Made by a program: the position numbers and the translations under genes. Below are positions 17,290 through 27,089 of a DNA stretch of 64,000 nucleotides, piece after piece. The notes beneath the pieces are model-generated. The model made no database searches. It had not been told where the DNA came from and saw nothing but the letters and a program-made list of their open reading frames with translations. Positions within the stretch are counted from its first letter, which is position 1; the number at the start of each line of letters is the position of its first letter. Origin of the DNA: Clostridium mobile (GTDB lineage: Bacteria; Bacillota; Clostridia; Clostridiales; Clostridiaceae); contig NZ_JAHLQF010000002.1 in assembly GCF_018918285.1 (NCBI RefSeq), positions 806,001 to 870,000 on the forward strand, given 5' to 3'.

Positions 17290-19163
17290 GTGAAAAACGC
17301 AGAGAAAAAAAATCTGGTGGAGGATTTGGAAAAGGTCATGGAGGCCCTCCAATGGGAATGCCAGTAGAAAAAGCCAAGGATTTTAAGGGCACATTGAAGA
17401 GACTTCTAGGATATTTGAAACCCCTTAAATTTCAGCTTGTTGCAGTATTTATTATGGCTATATTAAGCACTACCTTTACGATTCTAAGTCCTGATATTTT
17501 AGGTAAAGTCACAACTACTCTATTTAATGGAATAGTGGAAAGATTTAGTGTCCCAAATGCGGCTATAGACTTTGATTATATATATAAAACTCTTATTATT
17601 TTAGCGGTATTATATATTAGCAGTGCATTTTTTGCTTATATTCAACAATATATCATGGCAGGAGTAGCGCAAAAAACCGTTCTTAATATGCGTAAGGATG
17701 TAAATGAAAAACTTTCCCGTTTACCATTAAAGTTTTTCGATTCCCACACTCATGGGGAGATATTAAGTCGTGTTACAAACGATGTGGATAATATCAGTAG
17801 TACATTACAACAGAGTATTACGCAGCTTATTACTTCCATTATCACCATAGTGGGAATTATAATAATGATGTTTAAAATAAGCCCAGTAATGACTCTTATT
17901 ACTCTTATTACATTGCCACTCTCAGTTTTAATAACTAAAGGAGTAGCATCTCGTTCACAAAAGTTCTTTAAGGAGCAGCAAGGAGCGTTAGGTGAACTTA
18001 ATGGTCATGTAGAAGAAATGTACACAGGTCATAAAATAGTGAAGGCTTTTGGACATGAAAGTAAATCTATACAAGAGTTTAATAAAATTAATGAAGAACT
18101 CTATGAGGCTGGTTGGAAGGCACAATTTATTTCTGGTATTATAATGCCCCTTATTACTTTTGTGAACAATATAGGATATGTATTTGTATCTGTAGTAGGT
18201 GGTATTTTAGTAACAAAGAAGGCTATTGAAATAGGTCATATACAAGCGTTTATTCAATATTCAAAGCAGTTTACACAACCTATAGTCCAAACGGCAAATA
18301 TTGCAAACATCATTCAATCTACCATTGCATCAGCAGAACGTGTTTTTGAACTGCTAGATGAAGAGGAAGAGATTCCTGATAGTGATGATGTTAAGGTTAT
18401 AGAATTTCCTAGTGGTAATGTAAAATTTGAAAATGTTGATTTTGGATATAAAGAAGGGGTTACTCTAATTGAAGATATGAATATAGATGTGTCAGAAGGT
18501 CAAACCATTGCCATTGTAGGGCCAACGGGAGCAGGTAAAACTACTCTTGTAAATCTACTTATGCGCTTTTATGAAATCAATGATGGAAAAATCACCATCG
18601 ATGGAGCTGATATAAGGGAATTAAAGCGTGAGGATTTACGTAGTATTTTTGGTATGGTGCTTCAAGATACATGGCTTTTCAATGGAAGCATAAAGGATAA
18701 TATTGCTTATGGACGCGAAGGAGCTAGTGAGGAAGAGATTATAAGAGCAGCAAAGGCAGCTCATGCTGATCACTTTATCAGAACACTTCCAGAGGGATAC
18801 GATACAATTCTTAATGAAGAGGCATCTAATATTTCTCAAGGACAAAAGCAGTTATTAACTATCGCTAGGGCAATACTAGCAAATCCAGTAATATTAATAC
18901 TTGATGAGGCCACAAGTAGTGTAGATACTAGAACAGAAGTTTATATACAAAGAGCTATGACTGAACTTATGAAGGGAAGAACAAGCTTTGTAATTGCTCA
19001 TAGATTATCTACTATTCGTGATGCTGATTTAATACTTGTTATGAATAATGGTTCTATAATTGAAAAGGGTAACCATGATGAACTACTAGCTAAAGGTGGA
19101 TTCTATGCAGATCTTTACAATAGTCAATTCACTGGTTCCAGTTTAGAAAAAGAAATTATATAA
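17286..19163 (+). CDS. Heterodimeric ABC exporter, catalytic subunit (second pair)
   Basis: 625 residues with a Gly/Lys-rich N-terminal extension (1-30), a membrane domain (about 35-345) and an ATPase domain: Walker A GPTGAGKTT (412-420), signature ISQGQ (516-520), Walker B LILDE with Glu541, and switch His572. The intact Glu and the SQGQ variant match the catalytic partner of TM287/288-type exporters. It starts by a four-base overlap with its partner and ends at a strong terminator, closing the marR-exporter operon. It parallels the pair at 5883-9434, so the organism carries two related but diverged exporters within 14 kb. Confidence 0.93.
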   Translation: MSEKRREKKSGGGFGKGHGGPPMGMPVEKAKDFKGTLKRLLGYLKPLKFQLVAVFIMAILSTTFTILSPDILGKVTTTLFNGIVERFSVPNAAIDFDYIYKTLIILAVLYISSAFFAYIQQYIMAGVAQKTVLNMRKDVNEKLSRLPLKFFDSHTHGEILSRVTNDVDNISSTLQQSITQLITSIITIVGIIIMMFKISPVMTLITLITLPLSVLITKGVASRSQKFFKEQQGALGELNGHVEEMYTGHKIVKAFGHESKSIQEFNKINEELYEAGWKAQFISGIIMPLITFVNNIGYVFVSVVGGILVTKKAIEIGHIQAFIQYSKQFTQPIVQTANIANIIQSTIASAERVFELLDEEEEIPDSDDVKVIEFPSGNVKFENVDFGYKEGVTLIEDMNIDVSEGQTIAIVGPTGAGKTTLVNLLMRFYEINDGKITIDGADIRELKREDLRSIFGMVLQDTWLFNGSIKDNIAYGREGASEEEIIRAAKAAHADHFIRTLPEGYDTILNEEASNISQGQKQLLTIARAILANPVILILDEATSSVDTRTEVYIQRAMTELMKGRTSFVIAHRLSTIRDADLILVMNNGSIIEKGNHDELLAKGGFYADLYNSQFTGSSLEKEII

Positions 19164-19173
19164 ACATAAATTT

Positions 19174-19214
19174 AAAATGGGTTTAACAAATTTTATTTTG
19201 TTAAACCCATTTTT
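19174..19214 (+). terminator. Terminator of the marR-exporter operon
   Basis: A perfect 17-base inverted repeat (19174-19190 with 19198-19214) ending in TTTTT. Confidence 0.9.
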
Positions 19215-19318
19215 ACGTGGAAATTAGCTAATAAATAATAGAATTTTTTATTGCTAACATTAATATAATGAAACAAATGTATTAAATTACAATAACGGGG
19301 TAGAAAGGGAAGGATCAT

Positions 19319-20050
19319 ATGTTAGATAGACGCAAACCAATTCCAATATATGTTCAGCTAAAGGAAGAAATAGTGAAAAGAGTTAAGGAAGGCACATATG
19401 AAGTAGATACTCAAATTCCAACGGAAAAGGAGTTTATGGAAAAGTATAAAGTTGGTCGCGCTACTGTCAGAGAGGCTATTACAGGGTTAGTTAGAGAAGG
19501 ATATTTATATAGAAAGCAGGGTATAGGAACTTTTGTTGCAAGAAAAGAACCTGCTATTGGCTTTGAGCCTTTAATAAGTCTTACATATTCTTTAAAGGTA
19601 AGGGGAATAAGCCCTAAAAATATAATAGATGAAAGCAAAGTTATAACTTTAAATCATGAACTATATAAAAAACTAAAATGGGAAAGAAATCAGGATTGCT
19701 TTTACTTAAGAAGAATCCGCTTAGCAGAAAAGCTACCAATCGCCATAGAAGAATCTTATTTTAATGTGGAAGCTATGGAGCTTTTAAAAAATTTTGATCT
19801 TAACGAATCCCTTGCAAAGATTATATTAGAAGAACTTAAATTTACTATAAATAGAGTGGAGCAGGTTATTATACCAAGAAATCCAAGTGAAGATGAGCAG
19901 AATATTTTAAAGATAGATTATAATGCTGTAGTAATTGATATGGAAAGATGGATATACATAAACAATGAGAAAGAGCCTTATTATTATCTAAGATTTGTGA
20001 TTCCCAATGATATATATAAATATCCCATAGAGGACTTAAGAAAAAATTGA
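19319..20050 (+). CDS. GntR/HutC family transcriptional regulator
   Basis: 243 residues: a GntR winged helix (1-70, with EKEFMEKYKVGRATVREAI and the wing YRKQGIGTFVA) and a C-terminal UTRA ligand domain (about 90-235) of the HutC subfamily. UTRA domains bind small metabolites such as sugar phosphates or amino-acid derivatives. It is 80 bases upstream of, and co-directional with, the flavoprotein/kinase operon and very probably controls it; an inverted repeat at 20096-20110 is a candidate site. The ligand is likely an intermediate of that pathway. Confidence 0.92.
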   Translation: MLDRRKPIPIYVQLKEEIVKRVKEGTYEVDTQIPTEKEFMEKYKVGRATVREAITGLVREGYLYRKQGIGTFVARKEPAIGFEPLISLTYSLKVRGISPKNIIDESKVITLNHELYKKLKWERNQDCFYLRRIRLAEKLPIAIEESYFNVEAMELLKNFDLNESLAKIILEELKFTINRVEQVIIPRNPSEDEQNILKIDYNAVVIDMERWIYINNEKEPYYYLRFVIPNDIYKYPIEDLRKN

Positions 20051-20095
20051 TTGGAATATATATGCAATATCAATAATAAAATATTACAAAACAGG

Positions 20096-20110
20096 ATGTT
20101 CGGACAACAT
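20096..20110. promoter_or_regulatory. Candidate GntR operator
   Basis: ATGTT-CGGAC-AACAT, a five-base-arm inverted repeat, lies between gntR and the first enzyme gene, about 20 bases before the start codon. Confidence 0.4.
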
Positions 20111-20130
20111 TATGACCATAGAGGTGGGGT

Positions 20131-21867
20131 ATGAAAAAAATACTAAAAAATATTGAAGAGAGAATTAATAAGAATCTATCTTCTAAGGTTTATTGCAGGC
20201 AATGGAGAGATTCTATTGTGCTAGAAGGAGAAGTGGATAATTGGAATCAAGTGATTAAAGCAGGTAAAATTGCTGCAGGAAAAGGATTTAAAGGAGTGGT
20301 AAATAAAATTCAGGTAAAGGACTTGATAATCCCTCCTATTAACAAACCTATGCTAAGAGATTATGCATTACAGGGGAAACGTGTAGATGTATTAATAATT
20401 GGAGGTGGAGTTATAGGCAGTGCCATAGGAAGAGAACTGGCAAAATATAATATTTCAACTCTACTGGTAGAAAAAGAGGATGATGTAGCATTTCATGCAT
20501 CTTCAAGGAACGATGGGATGATTCATCCAGGTATAGCCTCAAAGCCAGGAAGTAAAAAGGGTTATTATAATGTAAAAGGCAATAGAATGTATACAAAAAT
20601 TGCGGAAGAATTAGATGTGGAGTTTAAAAGAAGAGGGAATATTATTCTATATGAAAAATCTTTGATGAAGATTCTAGCACCTATAGTATATAACAGAGCT
20701 AAAAAGTTAGGAGTGGAAGGGGTAACTCATGTACCATTAAAAGAGCTAAGGGAGTTAGAACCAAACATTACAGAGAGGGCAGCTGGAGGATTTTCCTTTC
20801 CAACCACGGGGATTTTATCACCCTATAAGATTACTGTTGCCTTTGCTGAAAATGCTGTAATGAACGGATTGGAATTATCATTAAATACTATAGTTGAATC
20901 TATGGAAGTTCAAAACAATAAAATAGAGTGGATCAACACCAATAGAGGAAAAGTATATCCTGCTATTGTTATAAATGCAGCAGGAGTATATTCCGATAAA
21001 ATAGCAGAAATGGCCGGAGATGAATTTTTTACAATACATCCAAGAAAGGGAGAAATCTTAATATTAGACAAAAAAAAGGGCAATCTTTTTAATCGTGTAT
21101 TAGCTATGCCTTCTATAAGCGAAAAATCAGGGAATACAAAAGGAGGAGGATTAGTTAAAACTATAGATGATAATATATTAGCTGGGCCAGATGCTTATGA
21201 ACAGCCCTTAAGAGAGGACTATAGTAGTAACAGAGAAAATATAGATGGAGTTATAAATAAACATTTGCCTTTAGTAAAAGGATTGGGCAAAGAAGATATA
21301 ATAACTTATTTCTCAGGTATAAGAGCAGCTACTTATGAAGAAGAGTTCATAGTTGAAAAGTCGGAATATATCCATAATTTAATTCATGCAGCGGGAATAC
21401 AATCTCCAGGCTTAGCTTCAGCACCTGCAATAGCAGAGGATATAACGGGTATTGCAATAGAACTGCTCTCTAAATTTAAAAAAGTATATAGGAAAGTTGA
21501 CTTTAATCCAATAAGAAAGGGTATACCTGAATTAGCTAAACTTTCTTTTGAAGAGAGAAGTGAAATTATAAAAAATAGACCGGATTATGGAATTATTATT
21601 TGTCGCTGTGAGGAAATTAGTAAAGGAGAAATAATAGATGTGCTAAACTCTCCTATAAAAGTAAACAGTCTAGATGCTATTAAGAGAAGAGTAAGAACAG
21701 GAATGGGTCGATGCCAAGGAGGATTTTGTACTCCTTTAATAACAGAAATAATAAGTGAACAATCAAATATTAGCCCAATAGAAGTGACTAAAAAAGGAAG
21801 GAAGTCTAATATATTAGTTTCTGAAACCAAAACTCCATGGAAGGAGGATACAAATGGAACAGTATGA
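20131..21867 (+). CDS. GlpA-like FAD-dependent dehydrogenase with BFD-type iron-sulfur domain
   Basis: 578 residues in three parts. Residues 1-65 resemble a BON/HMA-like small domain (YCRQWRDSIVLEGEV). Residues 83-455 form a DAO-type FAD oxidoreductase with GGGVIG (91-96), as in anaerobic glycerol-3-phosphate dehydrogenase subunit A. The C-terminus is a BFD-like [2Fe-2S] domain with Cys491-x-Cys493 and Cys528-x4-Cys533. The architecture matches GlpA-like enzymes of anaerobes that oxidise a 2-hydroxy acid or polyol phosphate. It overlaps the GlpB-like gene by 14 bases and opens a five-gene operon. The substrate could be glycerol-3-phosphate or another phosphorylated polyol; the neighbouring kinase and AGPS-like oxidase do not settle it. 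Confidence 0.85.
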   Translation: MKKILKNIEERINKNLSSKVYCRQWRDSIVLEGEVDNWNQVIKAGKIAAGKGFKGVVNKIQVKDLIIPPINKPMLRDYALQGKRVDVLIIGGGVIGSAIGRELAKYNISTLLVEKEDDVAFHASSRNDGMIHPGIASKPGSKKGYYNVKGNRMYTKIAEELDVEFKRRGNIILYEKSLMKILAPIVYNRAKKLGVEGVTHVPLKELRELEPNITERAAGGFSFPTTGILSPYKITVAFAENAVMNGLELSLNTIVESMEVQNNKIEWINTNRGKVYPAIVINAAGVYSDKIAEMAGDEFFTIHPRKGEILILDKKKGNLFNRVLAMPSISEKSGNTKGGGLVKTIDDNILAGPDAYEQPLREDYSSNRENIDGVINKHLPLVKGLGKEDIITYFSGIRAATYEEEFIVEKSEYIHNLIHAAGIQSPGLASAPAIAEDITGIAIELLSKFKKVYRKVDFNPIRKGIPELAKLSFEERSEIIKNRPDYGIIICRCEEISKGEIIDVLNSPIKVNSLDAIKRRVRTGMGRCQGGFCTPLITEIISEQSNISPIEVTKKGRKSNILVSETKTPWKEDTNGTV

Positions 21868-23122
21868 CGTGGTAGTAATTGGAGGAGGACCTGCTGGCTT
21901 AGCAGCAGCATTATCTTCTAATGAAATGGGAGCAAAAACATTAATTGTGGAAAGGGAAGCTAGGGTAGGAGGAATTTTAAAACAATGCATACACGATGGC
22001 TTTGGAATTATAAAGTTTAAAGAGCGGCTTACTGGTCCTGAATATGCAGAAAGATATATAAAAATGGTAGAAGAAAACAATATATCAATTGTTACATCAG
22101 TCTTTGTGGTGAATATAGAGAGAAACGAAAATAATTTTATTATTTCCTTAGTCAGTGGAAGTAAGGGATTATATAAGGTAAGTTCTTCTTCTATAGTACT
22201 TGCTAATGGGTGCAGAGAAAGATCTTCGAGGCAGGTATTTATTCATGGAGACAGACCAGCAGGAATACTTACAGCGGGTACAGCACAATATTTTGTGAAT
22301 ATAAAAGGATATCTTCCGTGTAAAAAATGTGTAATCCTTGGAAGCGGTGATATTGGACTAATTATGGCAAGAAGATTCGTTCTTGAAGGAGGAGAGGTGT
22401 TAGGGGTATATGAAGCTAAACCTACCCCATCAGGCTTAACAAGAAATTTAGTTCAATGTTTAAAAGATTACTCCATTCCTCTTTACTTATCGAAGACCAT
22501 TAATAGAATAATTGGTTACGACAGAGTAGAAGCAGTAGAGATAATTAGTTTAGATGAAAATATGAATCCTATAGCTGGTACTAAAGAAATAATAGAATGT
22601 GATGGAGTTATTTTATCAGTAGGTCTAATACCGGAAAATGAAATAGCAGAAAAATTAGGAGTAAAAATGGATGGAAGGACAAAAGGACCTTATGTTGACC
22701 AAAACTTGATGACTTCAGTGGAAGGGGTATTTTCTTGTGGAAATGCATTACATGTAAATGATTTGGTGGATTATGTATCGGAAAGTGGTTCTATTGCGGG
22801 AAAGAGTGCTGCCAGCTATGTTAAGAATAAAGAAAAGCGAGAATTAAATAATATATGCTTTAAAAATGAAGAATTCTTATATGTAGTTCCTCAAAGCTTT
22901 GATATCACGTCTCAAAATAAAAAAATAGTATTGTATTTCAGAACTAAGGATATACGCAAGAATACCATAGTGCAGATAAAATATAACAATAAAATAATAT
23001 ATATGAAAAAGTATAGAAATTTAAGGCCGCCAGAAATGGAAAGGATTGAAGTTGATATAGATAACATAGAACAAATTTTAGGAAAAGACATAGAAGTGAT
23101 AATGCAGGAGGGAATAAAGTGA
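21854..23122 (+). CDS. GlpB-like NAD(P)/FAD oxidoreductase
   Basis: 422 residues with two nucleotide-binding folds: FAD motif GGGPAG (10-15) and a second GSGDIG (163-168), as in pyridine-nucleotide oxidoreductases. There is no CxxxxC redox disulfide of the thioredoxin-reductase kind, but VGGILKQCIHDGFG is typical of the subunit that partners GlpA-like and DUF1667 proteins in anaerobes. It probably passes electrons between the GlpA-like subunit and a carrier. The start ATG overlaps the preceding gene by 14 bases, and its end overlaps the DUF1667 gene by four (GTGA). The three products are expected to form one complex. Confidence 0.83.
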   Translation: MEQYDVVVIGGGPAGLAAALSSNEMGAKTLIVEREARVGGILKQCIHDGFGIIKFKERLTGPEYAERYIKMVEENNISIVTSVFVVNIERNENNFIISLVSGSKGLYKVSSSSIVLANGCRERSSRQVFIHGDRPAGILTAGTAQYFVNIKGYLPCKKCVILGSGDIGLIMARRFVLEGGEVLGVYEAKPTPSGLTRNLVQCLKDYSIPLYLSKTINRIIGYDRVEAVEIISLDENMNPIAGTKEIIECDGVILSVGLIPENEIAEKLGVKMDGRTKGPYVDQNLMTSVEGVFSCGNALHVNDLVDYVSESGSIAGKSAASYVKNKEKRELNNICFKNEEFLYVVPQSFDITSQNKKIVLYFRTKDIRKNTIVQIKYNNKIIYMKKYRNLRPPEMERIEVDIDNIEQILGKDIEVIMQEGIK

Positions 23123-23487
23123 GGGAGCTTACCTGTATAGTATGTCCAAACAGCTGCAATCTAGTGGTAAAAAAAATAGAAGATACATGGCAGGTTACTG
23201 GAGGATTGTGTCCTAGGGGAGAGGTTTTTGCAATAAATGAAATGAAAAATCCTCAGAGAAGTCTTACTACTACAGTTAAGACAATTTATAAGGAAATGCC
23301 AAGATTGCCTGTAAAAACTGATGGAGAAATACCTAAGAAAGACATATTTGTTCTGATGAATACCTTAGATAAGATAGTTGTTGATAGATTAATAGGCTGT
23401 GGAGACATAGTGGTAAAGAATGTATTAGGAAGTGGTGTAAATATAGTTTCTACCTCTGACATGAATCTTTGGTTAAAGGGGGAATAA
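23119..23487 (+). CDS. DUF1667 protein, small cysteine-motif subunit
   Basis: 122 residues with the DUF1667 metal-site pattern: Cys6-x2-Cys9-x3-Cys13 and Cys31 (in GGLCPRGE). The spacing suggests an iron-sulfur or zinc site. The family is nearly always encoded with GlpA- and GlpB-like flavoproteins, as here, and plays the place of an electron-transfer subunit. The GTG start overlaps the previous stop by four bases and GGAGG precedes it. Direct function has not been assigned to the family as far as I know. Confidence 0.85.
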   Translation: MRELTCIVCPNSCNLVVKKIEDTWQVTGGLCPRGEVFAINEMKNPQRSLTTTVKTIYKEMPRLPVKTDGEIPKKDIFVLMNTLDKIVVDRLIGCGDIVVKNVLGSGVNIVSTSDMNLWLKGE

Positions 23488-23490
23488 GTT

Positions 23491-25068
23491 TTGGAACCAC
23501 TGATATTGTCAATTGATTGTGGAACTCAAAGTGTAAGAGCATTACTTTTCGATAGGTATGGAGAACTTAAAGGTAAAAAGAAGGTTGAATTTGAACCATA
23601 TATTTCGAAGAATCCAGGATGGGCAGAACAGGATCCAAATGTGTATTATAATGCTATATGTTCTGCTACCAAAGCATTGAAGGAAGAGGTAGAGGAGTTG
23701 TGGCAACAGGTTATAGGAGTATCTATAACCACCCAAAGAGATACTTGCGTAAATGTAGATATAAATGGGGAACCATTAAGATACTGTATACTTTGGCTTG
23801 ACCAGAGAGATGCTCTTTGCACAGAAAAATTTTCTATGGGGAAAAGACTTGCCTTTCGTACCGTAGGGATGAATGAAGCGGTAGATATAACCATGAGGAA
23901 AAGTAAATCTCATTGGATTAAACAAAACCAGCCTGAAATATGGCAAAACACATATAAATACTTAATGCTTTCAGGATATCTGAATTATAAGTTAACGGGA
24001 AAGTTTATTGATTCCATAGGAAATCAAGTGGGGCATATTCCATTTGATTATAAGAAAAAGCAGTGGCCTCAATCTGATAACAGTTATAAATGGCATCTCT
24101 TTGGAGTGGAGAGAGAGAAGCTACCTCAATTGATAGAGGTAGGTGATATAATAGGAAAAATAACAGAAAAGGCATCAAAGGATACGGGAATAATTGAAGG
24201 TACAGCTGTGATAGCATCTGCCTCAGATAAAGCCTGTGAAACTCTAGGGAATGGATGCATGAGTTCTGACTGTGCTAGTATAAGTTTTGGCACCACTGCA
24301 ACAGTACAGACCACCTCTAAAGAATATTTTGAACCAATTCCCTTTATGCCTGCTTATCCAGCTGCAATGAAGGGATATTATAACCCAGAAGTAGAGATAT
24401 TTAGAGGATATTGGATGATAACTTGGTTTAAAAAAGAATTTGCCCATAGAGAGATGATTGAGGCGCAAGAGAGAAATATACCTCCAGAAGAGGTTTTAAA
24501 TGAAAAGCTTATAAAAATACCTCCAGGATCCCAAGGGCTTATGCTTCAGCCCTATTGGACTCCGGGACTTAAAATGCCTGAAGCTAAGGGGGCAATAATA
24601 GGCTTTAGTGATGTGCATACTCGCGCACATATATATAGAGCTATAATTGAAGGAATAAATTATGGATTATTAGATGGCATCGATAAAATTGAAAGTAAAT
24701 CTCATAAGAAGATTAATAAAGTTTTTCTATCTGGAGGAGGTTCTCAAAGCGACATTATATGTGAAATAACATCGGACATGCTAAATAGACCTATATACAA
24801 GGTACAGACCTATGAAACATCTGGTCTTGGAGCTTCTATTATAGCCTTTGTAGCCTTAGGCGTTTATGAAAGCTATAGTGAAGCCATTGAAAATATGGTG
24901 AATTATACAAAGAATTATAAACCCAATAGTGAAAATGTAAAAATATATTCTCAACTTTATAATAATGTGTATCAAAAGATTTATCCTGCCCTTAAGGGAC
25001 TTTATAAGGAGATAAGAGAGATAACAGGGCATGAGAATTTAAGCAAGGAGGATGGGTGTAATGAGTAA
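23491..25068 (+). CDS. FGGY family carbohydrate kinase
   Basis: 525 residues of the FGGY sugar/polyol kinase fold. The N-terminal phosphate loop is DCGTQSVRA (from Asp9), followed by PGWAEQDP, TTQRDT and CILWLDQRD, as in glycerol and xylulose kinases. The C-terminal adenosine motif SGGGSQ begins at about 414. It is slightly longer than GlpK or XylB (about 500), and no feature fixes the substrate. The TTG start sits eight bases after AAAGGGGGA. It lies between the flavoprotein trio and the AGPS-like oxidase, which implies phosphorylation of a polyol or keto-sugar whose phosphate the dehydrogenase then oxidises. Confidence 0.88.
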   Translation: MEPLILSIDCGTQSVRALLFDRYGELKGKKKVEFEPYISKNPGWAEQDPNVYYNAICSATKALKEEVEELWQQVIGVSITTQRDTCVNVDINGEPLRYCILWLDQRDALCTEKFSMGKRLAFRTVGMNEAVDITMRKSKSHWIKQNQPEIWQNTYKYLMLSGYLNYKLTGKFIDSIGNQVGHIPFDYKKKQWPQSDNSYKWHLFGVEREKLPQLIEVGDIIGKITEKASKDTGIIEGTAVIASASDKACETLGNGCMSSDCASISFGTTATVQTTSKEYFEPIPFMPAYPAAMKGYYNPEVEIFRGYWMITWFKKEFAHREMIEAQERNIPPEEVLNEKLIKIPPGSQGLMLQPYWTPGLKMPEAKGAIIGFSDVHTRAHIYRAIIEGINYGLLDGIDKIESKSHKKINKVFLSGGGSQSDIICEITSDMLNRPIYKVQTYETSGLGASIIAFVALGVYESYSEAIENMVNYTKNYKPNSENVKIYSQLYNNVYQKIYPALKGLYKEIREITGHENLSKEDGCNE

Positions 25069-26794
25069 AAATAATAATGATTTTTATCCAGACTGGCATG
25101 AAGAAGCACCTCCAGAGGGGAGTTATCGTTCTATATTAAAGTGGGGGGATCCTAAAGAATTTAAACATCCTAACAGAAAACTTTATGCACTTATGAAAAA
25201 AACCTTTAATATGACAGATGAAGATTTTAAGACCAAGCAGAAAATGGGTCTTGAGAAAGTAGATTTTGATAAACCTATAAAGCTTAATGAAACACAAATA
25301 AATAAATTTAAAGAGATGCTTGGTGAAGAAAATGTTAAGGTGGACAATTACTCCAGACTTCAAATTGCTTACGGAAAGACCATGTTTGATTTAATGCGAC
25401 TTAGACAGGGTATTATAGAGAATATACCTGATTTAGTGTTACACCCAAGGAATAAAGAGGATATTATAAATATAGTAAAATACTGCAACGATGAAAATAT
25501 TGCGGTATATGTTTATGGTGGAGGATCTTCCGTTACCCGTGGAGTTGAATGCATGAATGGTGGAGTTTCCCTAGATATGCGAGTTCATATGAATAAGGTT
25601 GTAAGTTTCAATGAAGTAAATCAAACTATTACAGTACAAGCTGGAATGAGTGGACCAAAACTTGAGGAGACTTTAAATAAGGCGCCAGAAAATTTTAATG
25701 CAAAAATAAGATATACCTGTGGACACTTCCCTCAATCCTTTGAGTATTCAGTTGTGGGAGGATGGGTGGTTACAAGAGGTGCAGGTCAAAACTCTACCTA
25801 TTATGGCAATATTAAAGATATAGTTATAAGTCAAGAATATGTTACTCCAATAGGAATTATAAAGAGCGATGAATACCCTGCTAATGCAACTGGACCATCA
25901 ATAGATGAAATAATGATGGGAAGTGAAGGTGCTTTTGGTATTCTTGTAAATGTAACTTTGAAGGTATTTAAATACATGCCTGAAAATATAAAAAGATTTA
26001 GTTATATATTTAAAACCTGGGAAGATGGAAGAAATGCGGCTCGTGAAATAATGCAGGGACAGTTTGGATTCCCATCTGTATTTAGATTATCAGATCCTGA
26101 AGAAACAGATGTAATGCTGAAGCTTTATGGTGTAGAAGATACAATAATTGATAAGCTTATGACTATAAAGGGGTATAAACCTATGGAAAGATGCATTTTC
26201 CTTGGATTTGCAGAAGGAGAGAAGGGTTTTGCAAAATTAGTAAATAAAAAACTTCATAAAATATGCAAAAAATACGGTGCTATGTATACAACAGGTTATG
26301 TGACAAAAGCTTGGGAACACGGAAGATTTAGAGATCCATACATGAGGGAAGATCTTCAAGATTACGGTATAATGACGGATACCTTAGAGTGCTCTGTCAA
26401 CTGGGATAATATGAAAGAAGTTCATGAAGGAGTTAGAAAGTTTTGTAAAAGCAGACCCAATACTATATGCATGACTCATATGTCCCATGTATATCCACAG
26501 GGAGCGAATCTTTATTTTATATTCATAGCTAAAATGAATAAGATTGATGATTATATAGAGTATCAATCAGGTATATTAGACAATATACAAAAATATGGAG
26601 CTGCTATGAGTCACCATCACGGCATAGGTAAGATGACTGCACCATGGCTAGAAGGTCAGATTGGAAGTAATCAATTAGAACTATATCGTACATTAAAAAA
26701 ACATTTTGATCCTAATAATATTATGAATCCAGGAGGAACTTTAGCTTTAGATTTACCTGATGAAAAGAGAAGGTTTTTAAGAAAAAAATGGTGA
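25061..26794 (+). CDS. AGPS-like FAD-binding oxidase
   Basis: 577 residues of the VAO/PCMH flavoprotein family: FAD_binding_4 (about 110-285, with YGGGSSVTRG at 152-161) and the FAD-oxidase C-terminal domain (about 300-570, ending FDPNNIMNPGGTL). A His triplet (518-520, SHHHGIGK) matches the catalytic His tract of alkyldihydroxyacetonephosphate synthase, so it is closer to that group than to glycolate or lactate dehydrogenases. AGPS makes the ether bond on acyl-DHAP; bacterial relatives are mostly uncharacterised. I choose ATG 25061, nine bases after AAGGAGG; ATG 25052 directly abuts it. Last gene of the GntR-linked operon. Either ether-lipid chemistry or oxidation of a hydroxy acid is possible. 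Confidence 0.82.
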   Translation: MSKNNNDFYPDWHEEAPPEGSYRSILKWGDPKEFKHPNRKLYALMKKTFNMTDEDFKTKQKMGLEKVDFDKPIKLNETQINKFKEMLGEENVKVDNYSRLQIAYGKTMFDLMRLRQGIIENIPDLVLHPRNKEDIINIVKYCNDENIAVYVYGGGSSVTRGVECMNGGVSLDMRVHMNKVVSFNEVNQTITVQAGMSGPKLEETLNKAPENFNAKIRYTCGHFPQSFEYSVVGGWVVTRGAGQNSTYYGNIKDIVISQEYVTPIGIIKSDEYPANATGPSIDEIMMGSEGAFGILVNVTLKVFKYMPENIKRFSYIFKTWEDGRNAAREIMQGQFGFPSVFRLSDPEETDVMLKLYGVEDTIIDKLMTIKGYKPMERCIFLGFAEGEKGFAKLVNKKLHKICKKYGAMYTTGYVTKAWEHGRFRDPYMREDLQDYGIMTDTLECSVNWDNMKEVHEGVRKFCKSRPNTICMTHMSHVYPQGANLYFIFIAKMNKIDDYIEYQSGILDNIQKYGAAMSHHHGIGKMTAPWLEGQIGSNQLELYRTLKKHFDPNNIMNPGGTLALDLPDEKRRFLRKKW

Positions 26795-26827
26795 AGTGAA
26801 CAAGTAAAATATTGAAAATATTATAGA

Positions 26828-26867
26828 GTAGCTAACTGGTTAATTTAACTAAGTTAGCTACCTTTTT
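26828..26867 (+). terminator. Terminator of the flavoprotein/kinase operon
   Basis: A perfect 10-bp stem (GTAGCTAACT with AGTTAGCTAC), then CTTTTT. Confidence 0.88.
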
Positions 26868-27089
26868 CATTTTTTGAAAATCTGTTCAACGTGAAGGTAA
26901 GTAATAGTATGCTTATGAAATTAATCTCTATTGAATAAAATATTTAATAAAATTTTAATAATTTCTTTAAAACTTAATGTTTTCAATATCTGGGCAATAA
27001 ATGTACATTTTATTGCCACTAAGTACCATAAGGAATGCTTAAAATCTATGTTACAATAAAAAATATATAATAATGAGGGAGGAATAACA

